Numbered from the stretch's first letter, positions 17,172 through 25,264 are shown. The stretch is DNA of 44,218 bases from a bacterium (GCA_030649025.1 JAUSGO010000015.1:1-44218), one strand, 5' to 3'. Program-made: numbers and translations. The notes: a model not told the origin generated them from the letters alone.

Positions 17172-18083
17172 TTACTTAATTCCCCAATCTTTTTTCAACT
17201 GCGCGATACCCTCCTCCAGACTAACTTTCGGCTCCCAGCCGAGCACTTCCTTTGCTTTCGTGTTGTTCGCGCCAGAAAAACGAACATCTCCCGGACGTTC
17301 AGGGATAAATACATATGGGCCTCCAAACAGGCCGGCGAGCTCAAGAACCGTCCGCGGCTTGCCGTATCCGATATTGAACTTCTCACCCTTCCCTATGTTT
17401 TGTGACTGCATGGCGAGTACATTCGCACGGACAATATCGGACACGTGAGTATAGTCTCTGTAGTATCTCCCATCTCCGCAAATGGTGAGCGGCTGCCCAT
17501 TTTTCATCTGCTTTAAGAACTTTCCGATCACCAGTGCGTAAGCTCCATCCAGATCAAGATATGGTCCGTATACATTAAAAAAAATGAGGCTCACGGTCTC
17601 CAGGCCATAATGTTCCGAGAAAATTCGGCAATAATGTTCGCCAACGTATTTATGTAGGGCATAGGGGCTAATAGGGGTCTTTATCACTCCGTCTTCTTTA
17701 TAGAGCGTGCCGTCCGAGCCGCCATAGGTAGACGAGGATGATGCGAAAATAAAGCGTTTTACATGATGCTTGGCGGCCGCCATAAGAACGCGTTTGGTGC
17801 CATTCACGTTCACATCATGCGTCTCCCATGGATGCTCGAGCGAAAGTGTTATACGCGGCAGGGCGGCAAGATGAAAAATGCCGTCAATGCCGACGCATAC
17901 CTTATCAAGTATTTCTGTGTCACGAATATCTCCTTCAACATATTCCGCTCCCTCGCAAAACCGCTCGGGTTTTTTCCCCGCCGCGTAATTATCCAAAACA
18001 ACCACCTCGTGGCCGTCCGCGAGAAGTTGACGCACAAGATTTGATCCGATAAATCCGGCTCCGCCGGTAACGAGGTAGCGCAT
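17172..18083 (-). CDS. NAD-dependent epimerase/dehydratase (nucleotide-sugar, GalE-like)
   Basis: Short-chain dehydrogenase of the extended type acting on a nucleotide sugar, probably a UDP-sugar 4-epimerase. Seen in 303 aa: TGGAGFIGSNLV (residues 6-17, NAD-binding GxxGxxG), a GDIRD motif, HLAALPRI, SSSSTYGG, catalytic Tyr-x3-Lys in YALHK (about 140), FFNVYGP, and C-terminal PGDVRFSGANNTKAKEVLGWEPKVSLEEGI. Length is usual for the family. It is on the minus strand downstream of the nucleotide-sugar dehydrogenase at 18206-19675, separated by a heptad fold-back. Together they would make UDP-sugars for the surface glycan. The exact substrate is unknown. Confidence 0.9.
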   Translation of the reverse strand: MRYLVTGGAGFIGSNLVRQLLADGHEVVVLDNYAAGKKPERFCEGAEYVEGDIRDTEILDKVCVGIDGIFHLAALPRITLSLEHPWETHDVNVNGTKRVLMAAAKHHVKRFIFASSSSTYGGSDGTLYKEDGVIKTPISPYALHKYVGEHYCRIFSEHYGLETVSLIFFNVYGPYLDLDGAYALVIGKFLKQMKNGQPLTICGDGRYYRDYTHVSDIVRANVLAMQSQNIGKGEKFNIGYGKPRTVLELAGLFGGPYVFIPERPGDVRFSGANNTKAKEVLGWEPKVSLEEGIAQLKKDWGIK

Positions 18084-18086
18084 GAT

Positions 18087-18202
18087 GCAAATTCAAAATG
18101 CAAAACTCAAAATGCAAAATTTTGGAATATCGTGAAAGTTTTTCTTGCAGGAAAAACTTTCACTCCTTAATTTTGATTTTTGACTTTTGATTTTTGATTT
18201 TG
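18087..18202. repeat. Heptad fold-back around a 13-bp hairpin
   Basis: The left arm has TTCAAAA-TGCAAAA-CTCAAAA-TGCAAAA; the right arm, on the opposite strand, the same heptads (TTTTGAT, TTTTGAC, TTTTGAT...). Between them is the perfect hairpin GTGAAAGTTTTTC-ttgcag-GAAAAACTTTCAC (18132-18163). It fills the gap between two minus-strand sugar-nucleotide genes. A T-tract is absent, so it is not an obvious terminator. Confidence 0.65.
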
Positions 18203-18205
18203 TCT

Positions 18206-19675
18206 TTATACTTCCTGCAATTCCGGGATAAGTTGGCTTTGTTCGCCCAAAACCTCAAGTCCTTCTTTAAGCTGTCGGAGTTCATGCGTGCTTAATTTTT
18301 TCAGTTTGCGCGCATCTTTGGCAAGTATTTTTAGCCATGACGCGTGCATCCCCCGCAGATAGGGAATGCCGACCCCCAAATAGTTGAAGCCGAGATTCTG
18401 TAATTTTTCCGCAGGAAGAAAATTCCGGACGTCAAGAATATTCGGCGTTTTCATAATGCGCTTGATGTGCCCAAATTCAAGCCGACCAAACTCCGGCCAT
18501 TCGGTAGCGAGGACCAGAAGCTCGCTTGACTTTAAGGCGCCGTATGCGTTTCGGGCATACGAGACTTGGGTACCGAGAACTTTCTGTGCTCCGCCAAGCG
18601 CCATGGGATCGTATATCGAAAGTTTTGCGCCGCGAGATATGAAAGCCCGTGCAAGAGCAACGGCCGGAGAAAATCGCACGTCGTCCGTTCCTGCCTTGAA
18701 TGCGATCCCCAAAAACGTCACACGCTTGCCCTTGCAAGATCCGAGCATAGACTCTGCCTTCTTTATCATAGCGCCTGGACGTTTATTGTTGACCCGTTCA
18801 ACGGACTCCAGAAGCACGGGAGCATGCACGCCGGCCTTTTTTCCGAAGTGAATGAGTGCCTTAACGTCCTTGGGAAAACACGAACCCCCGTAACCCGGAC
18901 CGGGAGCCAAATACGCATTGGGACCGATGCGCTTATCAAGCTTGAGCGATGCTACAATAGTGCGCACATCGGCATTGCAGCGTTCGGCAAGTTCGGCAAG
19001 TGTATTGACGAACGATATCTCGGTCGCGAGAAACGCGTTCTGGGCGTATTTGGCAAGTTCGGATGTTTCCAGCGTTGTCTTAAAGATGGGTTTTTTGAAA
19101 ACGGCATAGAGCCTGCTCACCTCGTCCAACGTTTTCTTGTCGTCGGAACCTATCACAATCTTATCAGGATACATGAAATCGTAGAGCGCCTTTCCTTCCC
19201 GCAAGAATTCGGGATTTGAAACAAGCGTGCACGGCATCTTTGTAAAACGGCTCATGACGCGCTGGATCTGCCGCCCGGTTCCGACCGGAACCGTGCTTTT
19301 GATAATGATGGCCGTTGGCCGCGTCATGTGCCGGGCAATAGCACGAGCGGCATCCTCAAGATAGGAGAGATCGGCGGAACCATTTCTTCTTGGCGGAGTT
19401 CCGACGCACAAAAAAACGAATTGGGGATGATGCACCGCAAACGCATCTTCATAGTGCGTCGTAAAAAAAAGATGCTTCTCGGCGAGGCCCTTTTTCAGCA
19501 ATTCTTTAACCCCGGGTTCGTGTATGGGAACGACGCCTCGGCGAAGCTTCGCGATCTTTTTCCCATCAATATCAATGCAGGTGACGCGGTGCCCGAACTT
19601 GGCAAAAGCCACGGCAGTGATGAGCCCGACATACCCGGCGCCGATAACGGTGATATGCGAAGATTGATTTTTCAT
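18206..19675 (-). CDS. ugd: UDP-glucose/GDP-mannose-type nucleotide-sugar dehydrogenase
   Basis: NAD-dependent four-electron oxidation of a UDP-sugar (probably UDP-glucose to UDP-glucuronate). Seen in 489 aa: Rossmann start ITVIGAGYVGLITAVAFAKFGH (residues 9-30), VGTPPRRNGSADLSYL, STVPVGT, NPEFLREG, KYAQNAFLATEISFVNTLAEL, catalytic Cys in GPGYGGSCFPKD (about 264), and the C-terminal domain FLGIAFKAGTDDVRFSPA. The last 60 residues (charged, KILAKDARKLKKLSTHELRQLKEG) extend beyond the usual 430-450 aa and may form a coiled coil. The PRRNG pattern and GSCFPKD favour Ugd over the WecC/TviB group, which is represented by the second enzyme at 22121-23446. Confidence 0.92.
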   Translation of the reverse strand: MKNQSSHITVIGAGYVGLITAVAFAKFGHRVTCIDIDGKKIAKLRRGVVPIHEPGVKELLKKGLAEKHLFFTTHYEDAFAVHHPQFVFLCVGTPPRRNGSADLSYLEDAARAIARHMTRPTAIIIKSTVPVGTGRQIQRVMSRFTKMPCTLVSNPEFLREGKALYDFMYPDKIVIGSDDKKTLDEVSRLYAVFKKPIFKTTLETSELAKYAQNAFLATEISFVNTLAELAERCNADVRTIVASLKLDKRIGPNAYLAPGPGYGGSCFPKDVKALIHFGKKAGVHAPVLLESVERVNNKRPGAMIKKAESMLGSCKGKRVTFLGIAFKAGTDDVRFSPAVALARAFISRGAKLSIYDPMALGGAQKVLGTQVSYARNAYGALKSSELLVLATEWPEFGRLEFGHIKRIMKTPNILDVRNFLPAEKLQNLGFNYLGVGIPYLRGMHASWLKILAKDARKLKKLSTHELRQLKEGLEVLGEQSQLIPELQEV

Positions 19676-19804
19676 GAATTTTCCGATGTGATGATATCCC
19701 CTCTCAAACCAGTTTTGAGCATACCATATTAATTTATAGTGTCAAAGGTTGATAGGCGAAAATTGCATCGATTGCCACTCGTGCTCGCAAGAATACGCTG
19801 TTTG

Positions 19805-19939
19805 CCCCGTTAAAAATAGTCCCGTTAGAAATATAACTTCACGAGACTATAGACATTAAACTTACTGATTATTTCTACTTTCACTATATATGGTCTGGGT
19901 GATTGTAAATTTCTAACGGGACGCCATTTCTAACCGGGT
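19805..19939. mobile_element. MITE-like inverted repeat, ATCCCGTTAGA family, with degenerate outer arms
   Basis: Inner arms GTCCCGTTAGAAAT (19819-19832) and ATTTCTAACGGGAC (19909-19922) are perfect complements around 76 nt. They are bracketed by diverged copies CCCCGTTAAAAAT (19805-19817) and ATTTCTAACCGGGTT (19926-19940). The right end abuts the promoter of the methyltransferase gene. No coding capacity. It belongs to the same family as 20678-20918 and 26862-26945. Confidence 0.65.
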
Positions 19940-19948
19940 TGGTATAAT
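19940..19948 (+). promoter_or_regulatory. Extended -10 promoter TGGTATAAT for the methyltransferase gene
   Basis: A perfect TATAAT (19943-19948) preceded by TG in extended -10 position. No clear -35. The predicted start is near 19955, about 19 nt before the ATG at 19974. The repeat arm 19926-19940 supplies the TG, so the element may have brought the promoter. Confidence 0.55.
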
Positions 19949-19973
19949 CTGAAAAAGTCACTATACTGGAAAG

Positions 19974-20678
19974 ATGACGGAAAATCCTCAACTCAAAAAC
20001 TTTGAACAGCTTTCGGGCGCAGTACGATATTACCGGTGGTTTGCCGAGATTGTGTCCCCCTGGGTTGGCAGGCGCATTCTTGACATTGGATGCGGCCACG
20101 GAAACGTGACGGTAAATTTTCTCGACCGCACCTACGTGCATGGGATCGATATCGAGCCGTCATACCTTGAGCATATTCAAAAACGATTTGCCGCAAATAA
20201 GAATTTTCGCGCAGATTCGGGAGACATCATGGACCCGCTCACCACACAGCGTCTTGCAAAGGACCGGCTTGACACGGTCATTGCTTTCAATGTTTTAGAA
20301 CATATTGCAGACGACCCGGAAGCCGTCAAAAACATCTTTACTATTCTGGAACCCGGCGGACATTTCGTTATGCTTGTGCCCGCTTTTGAATGGCTGATGA
20401 GCCCCTACGACCACGCAGTCGGACATCACCGAAGATACACAAAAAAATCTGCGCGTGCATTGCTTGCAAGCGCCGGTTTTTCGGTGGTACACGCGCAATA
20501 CTTTAATGCGCTGGGAGCCTTGGGCTGGCTATGGACGTATACGATCCTTAAAAAAGACGAACCCGGAGAAGGGGCCGTGAAAATTCTTGAATTTCTTGTT
20601 CCCATGCTCAAGCGCATTGAGCGCGCCCTGAGCGTACCATTTGGCATTTCGGTTATCTGCGTTGGGAAGAAATTATGA
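19974..20678 (+). CDS. Class I SAM-dependent methyltransferase
   Basis: 234 aa. Seen: SAM-binding motif I ILDIGCGHGNVT (about 36-47), acidic motif II VHGIDIEPSY, then DTVIAFNVLEHIADDPEAVKNIFTILEPGGHFVMLVPAFEWLMSPYDHAVGHHRRYTKKSARALLASAGF, the pattern of UbiE/Ubi-type and polysaccharide-associated methyltransferases. The C-terminal 50 residues are hydrophobic and may touch the membrane. Acceptor unknown; its position between two nucleotide-sugar dehydrogenases and before a GT39-like enzyme suggests a glycan or lipid-linked sugar. The stop TGA overlaps the first base of the repeat element at 20678. Confidence 0.85.
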   Translation: MTENPQLKNFEQLSGAVRYYRWFAEIVSPWVGRRILDIGCGHGNVTVNFLDRTYVHGIDIEPSYLEHIQKRFAANKNFRADSGDIMDPLTTQRLAKDRLDTVIAFNVLEHIADDPEAVKNIFTILEPGGHFVMLVPAFEWLMSPYDHAVGHHRRYTKKSARALLASAGFSVVHAQYFNALGALGWLWTYTILKKDEPGEGAVKILEFLVPMLKRIERALSVPFGISVICVGKKL

Positions 20679-20918
20679 TCCCGTTAGAAATCGTGGACGC
20701 GTATAGCTTACATACGAATTTCGTTCATCCCGTTAGAGATCGCGACCGCAAATTCTGAAAGGCGCACATATCATAATATGAAACAATTATCAACGTATCA
20801 TCATATAGTCGTATCTGCGGGAGGCCGCGGCCTATCTCTAACGGGATTCAAAAAAACTTTAGTAATAATAATTTGTGATGCGAGACATTCTGCGTCCGCG
20901 TCCTATTTCTAACGGGAT
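20678..20918. mobile_element. Two nested MITE-like units, ATCCCGTTAGA family
   Basis: Outer arms begin ATCCCGTTAGAAAT (20678-20700) and end TATTTCTAACGGGAT (20898-20918). Inner arms begin ATCCCGTTAGAGAT (20727-20749) and end TATCTCTAACGGGAT (20827-20847). Each pair is internally complementary, including bases that differ between pairs (AAA versus AGA; GGACGC/GCGTCC versus CCGC/GCGG). The inner unit is 121 bp; the outer without it is 120 bp. The element lies exactly between the methyltransferase stop codon and the start codon of the next gene, contributing the AT of that ATG. Confidence 0.72.
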
Positions 20919-22131
20919 GAAGCGACATCAATTAATTCTTATTGGCATACTTGCTCTTGCGCTGACCGTGCGGCTTTTGGGACTTTCTCGTATTGCTCCG
21001 ATTGATTTTTATGCTGCCCCTTGGTACTCGGGAGAGGGTGGCGATGCTGCAGAATATAGTGCCATTGCCGTAAACCTTGCGGATGGACAAGGTTTTACAC
21101 TGCACGGACAGGCTACTTCGATCCGTCCGCCGTTATACGTATTCTTTCTGGCCGGCGTATATAAACTATTTGGAAATCAAAATCTATCCGCGGTACGCAT
21201 TGTGCAGATCGGCATAGCGATCACCGCGCTTGCGCTTTTTTGGTTCTTTGCGCGCGCAGTCCTGCAAAACATATGGGGAGCGCATCTGGGTACGCTCGCG
21301 CTCGCCCTTCATCCGAGATTTGCCGTGTATAATCTGGTCATACTCACCGAGACGATATTTACCGCTCTTATCCTGGCGATGTTCTGGTTCGCGGTACGAT
21401 TTTACAGATCTCAGAAAACAAGCGATCTTACGCTGGCGATGGGAATCTTGGCCCTGGCTGCGCTTACCCGCCCTACGGCGTTATATTTTGCGCCACTGCT
21501 CATAGGCTGGGCGTGGTGGGTGGCGGACAATTCCCGAATAGCAAAGCTCCTTCCGGGCTTGCTCCTTTTTGTAGCACTCACCGGCATGTGGGTTGCGCGC
21601 AACTACGTGCAATTCCATGCGCTTACCTTTTCTAACAAAAGCGGAGGGGGTCTTGCCGAAGCATGGGATAAAACCATACTCGAGCCACTGGGCATCTCCG
21701 ACCGTGATATTCTCGCGCCCTATAAGGATCTTGACGAAGAAGCATTTGCTCGCATCGGATATAAGATATTTTTCACTGAAATTCGAGACCATCCTCTGCT
21801 CATCGCCAAGATTGCATGGCAAAAACTTCTCTACTGGTTCAGTCCCTTCGTAAATTCATCCTCGGCTTTTGTTCGCATGCTCCATGCGGCAATGACGACC
21901 TCGTTTTTTGTGCTCGGCATCTGGGGTCTCTACCGCTACGCGCGAAAATTCGGATGGACGATGCCGTTGCTCTTCCTACTGCTCTTTTTTGCGTTCACCG
22001 CCATGCACGTTCTCACGGTCCCCTATCACCGGTACCGCTTTCCCGTCATGGATCCATATCTTATTCTATTTGCGGCCTATGCTATTTTCGAATTGTGGAA
22101 TAAAATAGGGTTGCGTCATTATGAGAAATAA
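20917..22131 (+). CDS. GT39/ArnT-like membrane glycosyltransferase
   Basis: 404-aa GT-C-type integral membrane protein with about eleven hydrophobic segments. Seen: N-terminal helix (LILIGILALALTVRLLGLSRI), then the first large extracellular loop with FYAAPWYSGEGGDAAEYSAIAVNLADGQGF, where acidic residues correspond to the catalytic Asp/Glu region of the GT39/PMT_2 fold, then SIRPPLYVFFLAGVYKLFG. The enzyme should move a sugar from a polyprenyl-phosphate donor (made by an enzyme like the GT2 at 16237) to an acceptor outside the membrane. Start: ATG 20917 is preferred to GTG 20875, because the upstream 42 bases are the repeat element. It overlaps the next gene by 11 bases. Confidence 0.85.
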   Translation: MKRHQLILIGILALALTVRLLGLSRIAPIDFYAAPWYSGEGGDAAEYSAIAVNLADGQGFTLHGQATSIRPPLYVFFLAGVYKLFGNQNLSAVRIVQIGIAITALALFWFFARAVLQNIWGAHLGTLALALHPRFAVYNLVILTETIFTALILAMFWFAVRFYRSQKTSDLTLAMGILALAALTRPTALYFAPLLIGWAWWVADNSRIAKLLPGLLLFVALTGMWVARNYVQFHALTFSNKSGGGLAEAWDKTILEPLGISDRDILAPYKDLDEEAFARIGYKIFFTEIRDHPLLIAKIAWQKLLYWFSPFVNSSSAFVRMLHAAMTTSFFVLGIWGLYRYARKFGWTMPLLFLLLFFAFTAMHVLTVPYHRYRFPVMDPYLILFAAYAIFELWNKIGLRHYEK

Positions 22132-23446
22132 ATCTACAATCAAGCCGGTCGTATCGGTTGTGGGCCTTGGCTACGTAGGCTTGCCGCTTGCCGTAGCGTT
22201 TGCCAATGCTGGGTTTGAAGTCATCGGCTTTGACATTGATAAGAAGCGGGTCGAGGAATTGAAGGACGGAAAAGATCGCACCAAAGAGGTTGATGCGCGG
22301 AAACTGAAGCAAAAAACGCTTGCCTACACCGCCGACGCCTCACAGCTGAAGAAGGCAAGCTTTGTCATTATCGCGGTGCCAACGCCCGTACATGAGAGCA
22401 AAGAACCGGATCTGCGCCCGGTGCATTCTGCGTCGGAAATCGCGGGCAAGAACATGCGCCGCGGGGCAGTGGTGATTTATGAATCCACCGTGTGGCCCGG
22501 ACTTACGGAAGAATACTGCGTGCCGATCCTTGAAAAAAAATCCGGCATGCGGTGCGGGAAAGGCTTTTTCATCGCCTATTCTCCCGAACGCATCAATCCC
22601 GGAGACACAGAACATACACTTGAGAATATTATAAAAGTGGTGGCGGGCATGAACGCTTCCGTGCGAAAAAGAGTAGCGCAACTCTATCGCGAGATCTGCA
22701 AAGCCGGTGTTTTTGAAGCCGCATCCATCCGCGCCGCCGAAGCCGCAAAAGTCATTGAAAACACCCAACGTGATTTAAATATCGCCCTTATGAACGAACT
22801 TGCCATGCTATTTCGGCGACTTGGCATTCCCATGCGCGACGTGCTGGATGCGGCTTTTACCAAGTGGAATTTTGGCAGATATGCACCGGGACTCGTTGGA
22901 GGACACTGTATCCCCGTAGATCCCTACTACCTTACCGCGCTCGCGCACCGCGTCGGCTACAATCCTAAGGTGATACTTGCCGGGCGCCAAATAAATGATG
23001 CGATGCCGGAATACGTCGCGACCTTTTTGGAAGAAGGCCTGCGACAAGCAAATAACAACACCCATCAAAAGCGGGCTAAGCAAAAAACAAAAATTCTGGT
23101 GTTGGGTTTGACGTTCAAGGAAAATGTGCCGGATACGCGCAACTCCCCCGCAAAGTATTTGATACGATCGCTCAAGCGCCGAGGATACCTTGTTGATACA
23201 TACGACCCGCATGTAACCCCCGCCGCACTCGCACACGAACAATTTGACGGCACGTTTCTGAAAAAAATTCCCGTCAAGGCTCTGTATGATGGCGTAATTG
23301 TAACTGTCGCCCATCGGGAATTCATGGGGCTATCCGGAGCAAAAATAATAAAACTCTTCCGGAATGGCCGGGGAACGCTCGTGGACGTTCGCGGCATATT
23401 TGCAAGGACTCGTCTCCCTAAAGAAATTATATATAAAACGCTCTGA
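22121..23446 (+). CDS. Nucleotide-sugar dehydrogenase, WecC/TviB/WbpO type
   Basis: NAD-dependent 6-dehydrogenase for a UDP-N-acetylhexosamine, giving an aminuronic acid. Seen in 441 aa: VVGLGYVGLPLAVAFANAGFEVIGFDID (residues 13-40), VPTPVHESKEPDL, YESTVWPGLTEE, YSPERINPGD (typical of the TviB/WbpO group), KVIENTQRDLNIALMNELAMLF, FGRYAPGLVGGHCIPVDPYYL with the catalytic Cys (about 261), and LGLTFKENVPDTRNSPA. The YSPERINPGD and GGHCIPVDP motifs separate it from the UDP-glucose type at 18206-19675. It overlaps the GT39-like gene by 11 bp and is likely co-translated with it. Confidence 0.92.
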   Translation: MRNKSTIKPVVSVVGLGYVGLPLAVAFANAGFEVIGFDIDKKRVEELKDGKDRTKEVDARKLKQKTLAYTADASQLKKASFVIIAVPTPVHESKEPDLRPVHSASEIAGKNMRRGAVVIYESTVWPGLTEEYCVPILEKKSGMRCGKGFFIAYSPERINPGDTEHTLENIIKVVAGMNASVRKRVAQLYREICKAGVFEAASIRAAEAAKVIENTQRDLNIALMNELAMLFRRLGIPMRDVLDAAFTKWNFGRYAPGLVGGHCIPVDPYYLTALAHRVGYNPKVILAGRQINDAMPEYVATFLEEGLRQANNNTHQKRAKQKTKILVLGLTFKENVPDTRNSPAKYLIRSLKRRGYLVDTYDPHVTPAALAHEQFDGTFLKKIPVKALYDGVIVTVAHREFMGLSGAKIIKLFRNGRGTLVDVRGIFARTRLPKEIIYKTL

Positions 23447-23557
23447 GGGAGAGAACGGGGTAAATTCTCGATAAAGAGAAGCAGGAAAAGCTTACGGACC
23501 GTTAATTGTAAAGCTCTAACTCGGGATCTGTGAATTCCGGAAAACTCCAGGCGGCTT

Positions 23558-23585
23558 GAGCGGGTGGACAGCCTGCTCTTTTTTT
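23558..23585 (+). terminator. Intrinsic terminator at the end of the glycan unit
   Basis: GAGCGGG-tggacag-CCTGCTC (one G-T pair) followed by seven T, 110 bp after the stop of the WecC-type gene. The 23447-23557 stretch before it shows no gene. Confidence 0.75.
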
Positions 23586-23590
23586 GGCTC

Positions 23591-23634
23591 TTGACGAAAT
23601 TTCTTGGCAAGAATAGTATGTGTATATAATACAC
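23591..23634 (+). promoter_or_regulatory. nrtR promoter with a 15-bp palindromic operator candidate
   Basis: TTGACG (23591-23596), 17-bp spacer, TAGTAT (23614-23619); an overlapping second -10, TATAAT (23625-23630), lies inside the palindrome GTGTAT-ATA-ATACAC (23620-23634). A regulator bound there would block the -10. NrtR proteins are known to bind palindromes near NAD genes, so autoregulation is a reasonable inference. A partial match, TTGTAATTTAATAC, lies about 24371-24384 upstream of the pncA promoter. Confidence 0.5.
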
Positions 23635-23656
23635 TAAGTAGATTCCCACTACTCAA

Positions 23657-24361
23657 ATGCCCCATAAGAAAGCCAATTTTCATAATACCGCGCATGCGCT
23701 TCATGCAACGCAGCGCATATGCGTCGCTGTGGACAATTGTATTTTCACCGTCCAGGGCAATAAGCTTCTCGTTCTGCTTATTCAGATGAGAAAGAAGCCC
23801 TTCGAGGACATGTGGGCGCTCCCGGGCGGGCTTATCCGCAACAGCGAGAATCTGGACGATGCGGCGTTGCGTATTTTAAAAGAAGAAACGACATTATCCA
23901 ACGTATACCTTGAACAGCTCTATACGTTCGGTAAGCCCCGCCGCGACCCTTTCGGCCGCGTCACCTCCACGGCATATCTTGCGCTCATCCCCTCCCGAGA
24001 CGTAACGCTCCGCACCATTCCAAAATATGCCGATGTGCGCTGGTGGGATTTCTCGCGCCTTCCGAGACTTGCCTATGACCACGATCAAATCGTTGCATAC
24101 GCAAAAAAACGCTTGGTGTGGAAGTTAGAATATACGAATATCGCTTGGTCTCTCCTTCCAAAAAAATTCACTCTTACCGAACTTCAGCGGGTGTATGAAG
24201 CCATCTTGGGAAAAAAACTTGATAAGCGGAATTTCAGAAAAAAAATTTTGATAATAGGGCTTGTGAAGAGCGTAGGAGCATACGCCGTACGTGGCGCATA
24301 CCGCCCGGCAATGTTATATCGTTTTATCTCCCGAAAACCGAAGATTCTTGAGATTCTGTAG
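23657..24361 (+). CDS. nrtR: NrtR-type regulator of NAD metabolism (Nudix plus winged helix)
   Basis: 234 aa. The N-terminal Nudix-like domain (about 18-140) keeps part of the Nudix box, GLIRNSE...RILKEETTL, but the Glu after the Arg is Ile and the conserved Gly is Thr, so catalysis is doubtful; degenerate boxes are usual in NrtR, which uses the domain to sense ADP-ribose or related metabolites. The C-terminal DNA-binding domain has the family signature LAYDHDQIVAYAKKRLVWKLEY...LLPKKFTLTELQRVYEAILGKKLDKRNFRKKIL. The gene heads an island of NAD salvage and ADP-ribose genes, fitting a local regulator. ATG 23657 has no Shine-Dalgarno and lies about 20 nt after the predicted start site. The palindrome at 23620-23634 is a candidate operator. 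Confidence 0.88.
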   Translation: MPHKKANFHNTAHALHATQRICVAVDNCIFTVQGNKLLVLLIQMRKKPFEDMWALPGGLIRNSENLDDAALRILKEETTLSNVYLEQLYTFGKPRRDPFGRVTSTAYLALIPSRDVTLRTIPKYADVRWWDFSRLPRLAYDHDQIVAYAKKRLVWKLEYTNIAWSLLPKKFTLTELQRVYEAILGKKLDKRNFRKKILIIGLVKSVGAYAVRGAYRPAMLYRFISRKPKILEIL

Positions 24362-24407
24362 TATAGTTCTTTGTAATTTAATACCTATATTAAGAAGGTG
24401 TTTGAAT

Positions 24408-24436
24408 TTGACTTTTAAAGGAGAACTTGCTATATT
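24408..24436 (+). promoter_or_regulatory. Sigma70-type promoter upstream of pncA
   Basis: TTGACT (24408-24413), 17-bp spacer, TATATT (24431-24436); predicted start near 24443, leader about 57 nt. Just upstream is TTAATA-ccta-TATTAA (about 24377-24392). It is the only good promoter I can see before the run of genes from pncA to pncB. Confidence 0.65.
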
Positions 24437-24465
24437 TTTTAGTCGCTTTATTGTGGAATTTTGGC

Positions 24466-24475
24466 CAGTACCTTA
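24466..24475 (+). promoter_or_regulatory. CAGTACCTTA box in the pncA leader
   Basis: It matches the conserved 3' end (GUACCUUU) of the RNA motifs at 25317, 26816 and 28781, in the same place relative to a start codon. The flanking stems of those motifs are not evident here; the short leader offers only AGUC (24441) against GACU in the Shine-Dalgarno region GGAGACU (24491). It may be a reduced copy or chance. Confidence 0.35.
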
Positions 24476-24499
24476 AATTTTTTGAGAAATGGAGACTGT

Positions 24500-25246
24500 A
24501 TGGATTCGTACATCATGGAACGGCTTAAAGAAGCTGTCCCGCTTAATATCGTCCCGCAGTACGACTTGGCGGGTAAATGTGCGGGCCTTGTCATCATCGA
24601 CGAGGTGAATGGCTTCTGTACGGTCGGCGCGGGAAACCTTGCGCCGCAGATTGCAGACGCGTCTATCGATGTAATGGTGTCGAAAACCGTTGCGGTGGCA
24701 AGGGAAGGATTCGGAAAAAGAGATCTTCCGATCCTTGCCTTTGAAGATACGCATGAGCCCGGCGTTCCCGAGCCACCCTATCCGCCGCATTGTGAACGCG
24801 GAACGGGTGAGGAAATCCTTGTCCCGGGACTGCAATGGCTTTACAGCTATAGCTCCAATCACCTGCAGAAGGATTGCATCAATGGATTCGTTGGGGGCAT
24901 TCGGGAGGATGGAAGCAATGTGGTAGCGGATTTCGTAAACCGAGAGCACATTGAGACGCTCGTGATTACCGGCATCTGCACGGACATCTGCGTTCTTGAC
25001 TTCGTGGTCACCATGCTCTCGGCACGCAATCACCGTTTTCCTTGCCGCGATTACGGACTCATGCCGACGCTCAAGAACATTGTTGTACTTGTTCCGGCAT
25101 GTGCGACATACGACTTACCGATTAAGACGGCTATCGCAGTCGGACTTCCGGAATTTGCGGCGCATCCGCGGGAGCTCACACACTACATGGGGCTCTACTT
25201 CATGGCCTCGCGTGGGGCTATCTTGGCAAACGACCTCATATTCTGA
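24500..25246 (+). CDS. pncA: Nicotinamidase, resembling plant-type NIC enzymes
   Basis: Isochorismatase-fold amidohydrolase converting nicotinamide to nicotinate, the first step of Preiss-Handler salvage. Seen in 248 aa: catalytic Asp in GLVIIDEVNGFCTVGAGNLAP (about 35), DTHEPGVPEPPYPPHCERGTGEE with metal-binding candidates, catalytic Lys in LQKDCINGFVG (about 123), and nucleophile Cys in VITGICTDICVLDFVVTMLSARNH. The wording of these blocks, and HPRELTHYMGLY near the end, recall the Arabidopsis NIC family more than E. coli or mycobacterial PncA; this is from memory of family motifs. ATG 24500 is chosen because GGAGA lies five bases upstream; a TTG at 24461 would place the leader in the protein. 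It is followed by a terminator and the first RNA motif. Confidence 0.88.
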   Translation: MDSYIMERLKEAVPLNIVPQYDLAGKCAGLVIIDEVNGFCTVGAGNLAPQIADASIDVMVSKTVAVAREGFGKRDLPILAFEDTHEPGVPEPPYPPHCERGTGEEILVPGLQWLYSYSSNHLQKDCINGFVGGIREDGSNVVADFVNREHIETLVITGICTDICVLDFVVTMLSARNHRFPCRDYGLMPTLKNIVVLVPACATYDLPIKTAIAVGLPEFAAHPRELTHYMGLYFMASRGAILANDLIF

Positions 25247-25264
25247 TGTTCTTTGGAATCAAGG

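Noticed and set aside
20875-20916. GTG start at 20875 for the GT39-like gene
   Set aside because: The extra 14 codons overlap the right arm of the repeat element and have no membrane or family character; ATG 20917 begins the first helix.
24461-24499. TTG start for pncA at 24461
   Set aside because: It would translate the CAGTACCTTA box and leader; ATG 24500 has GGAGA at correct spacing.
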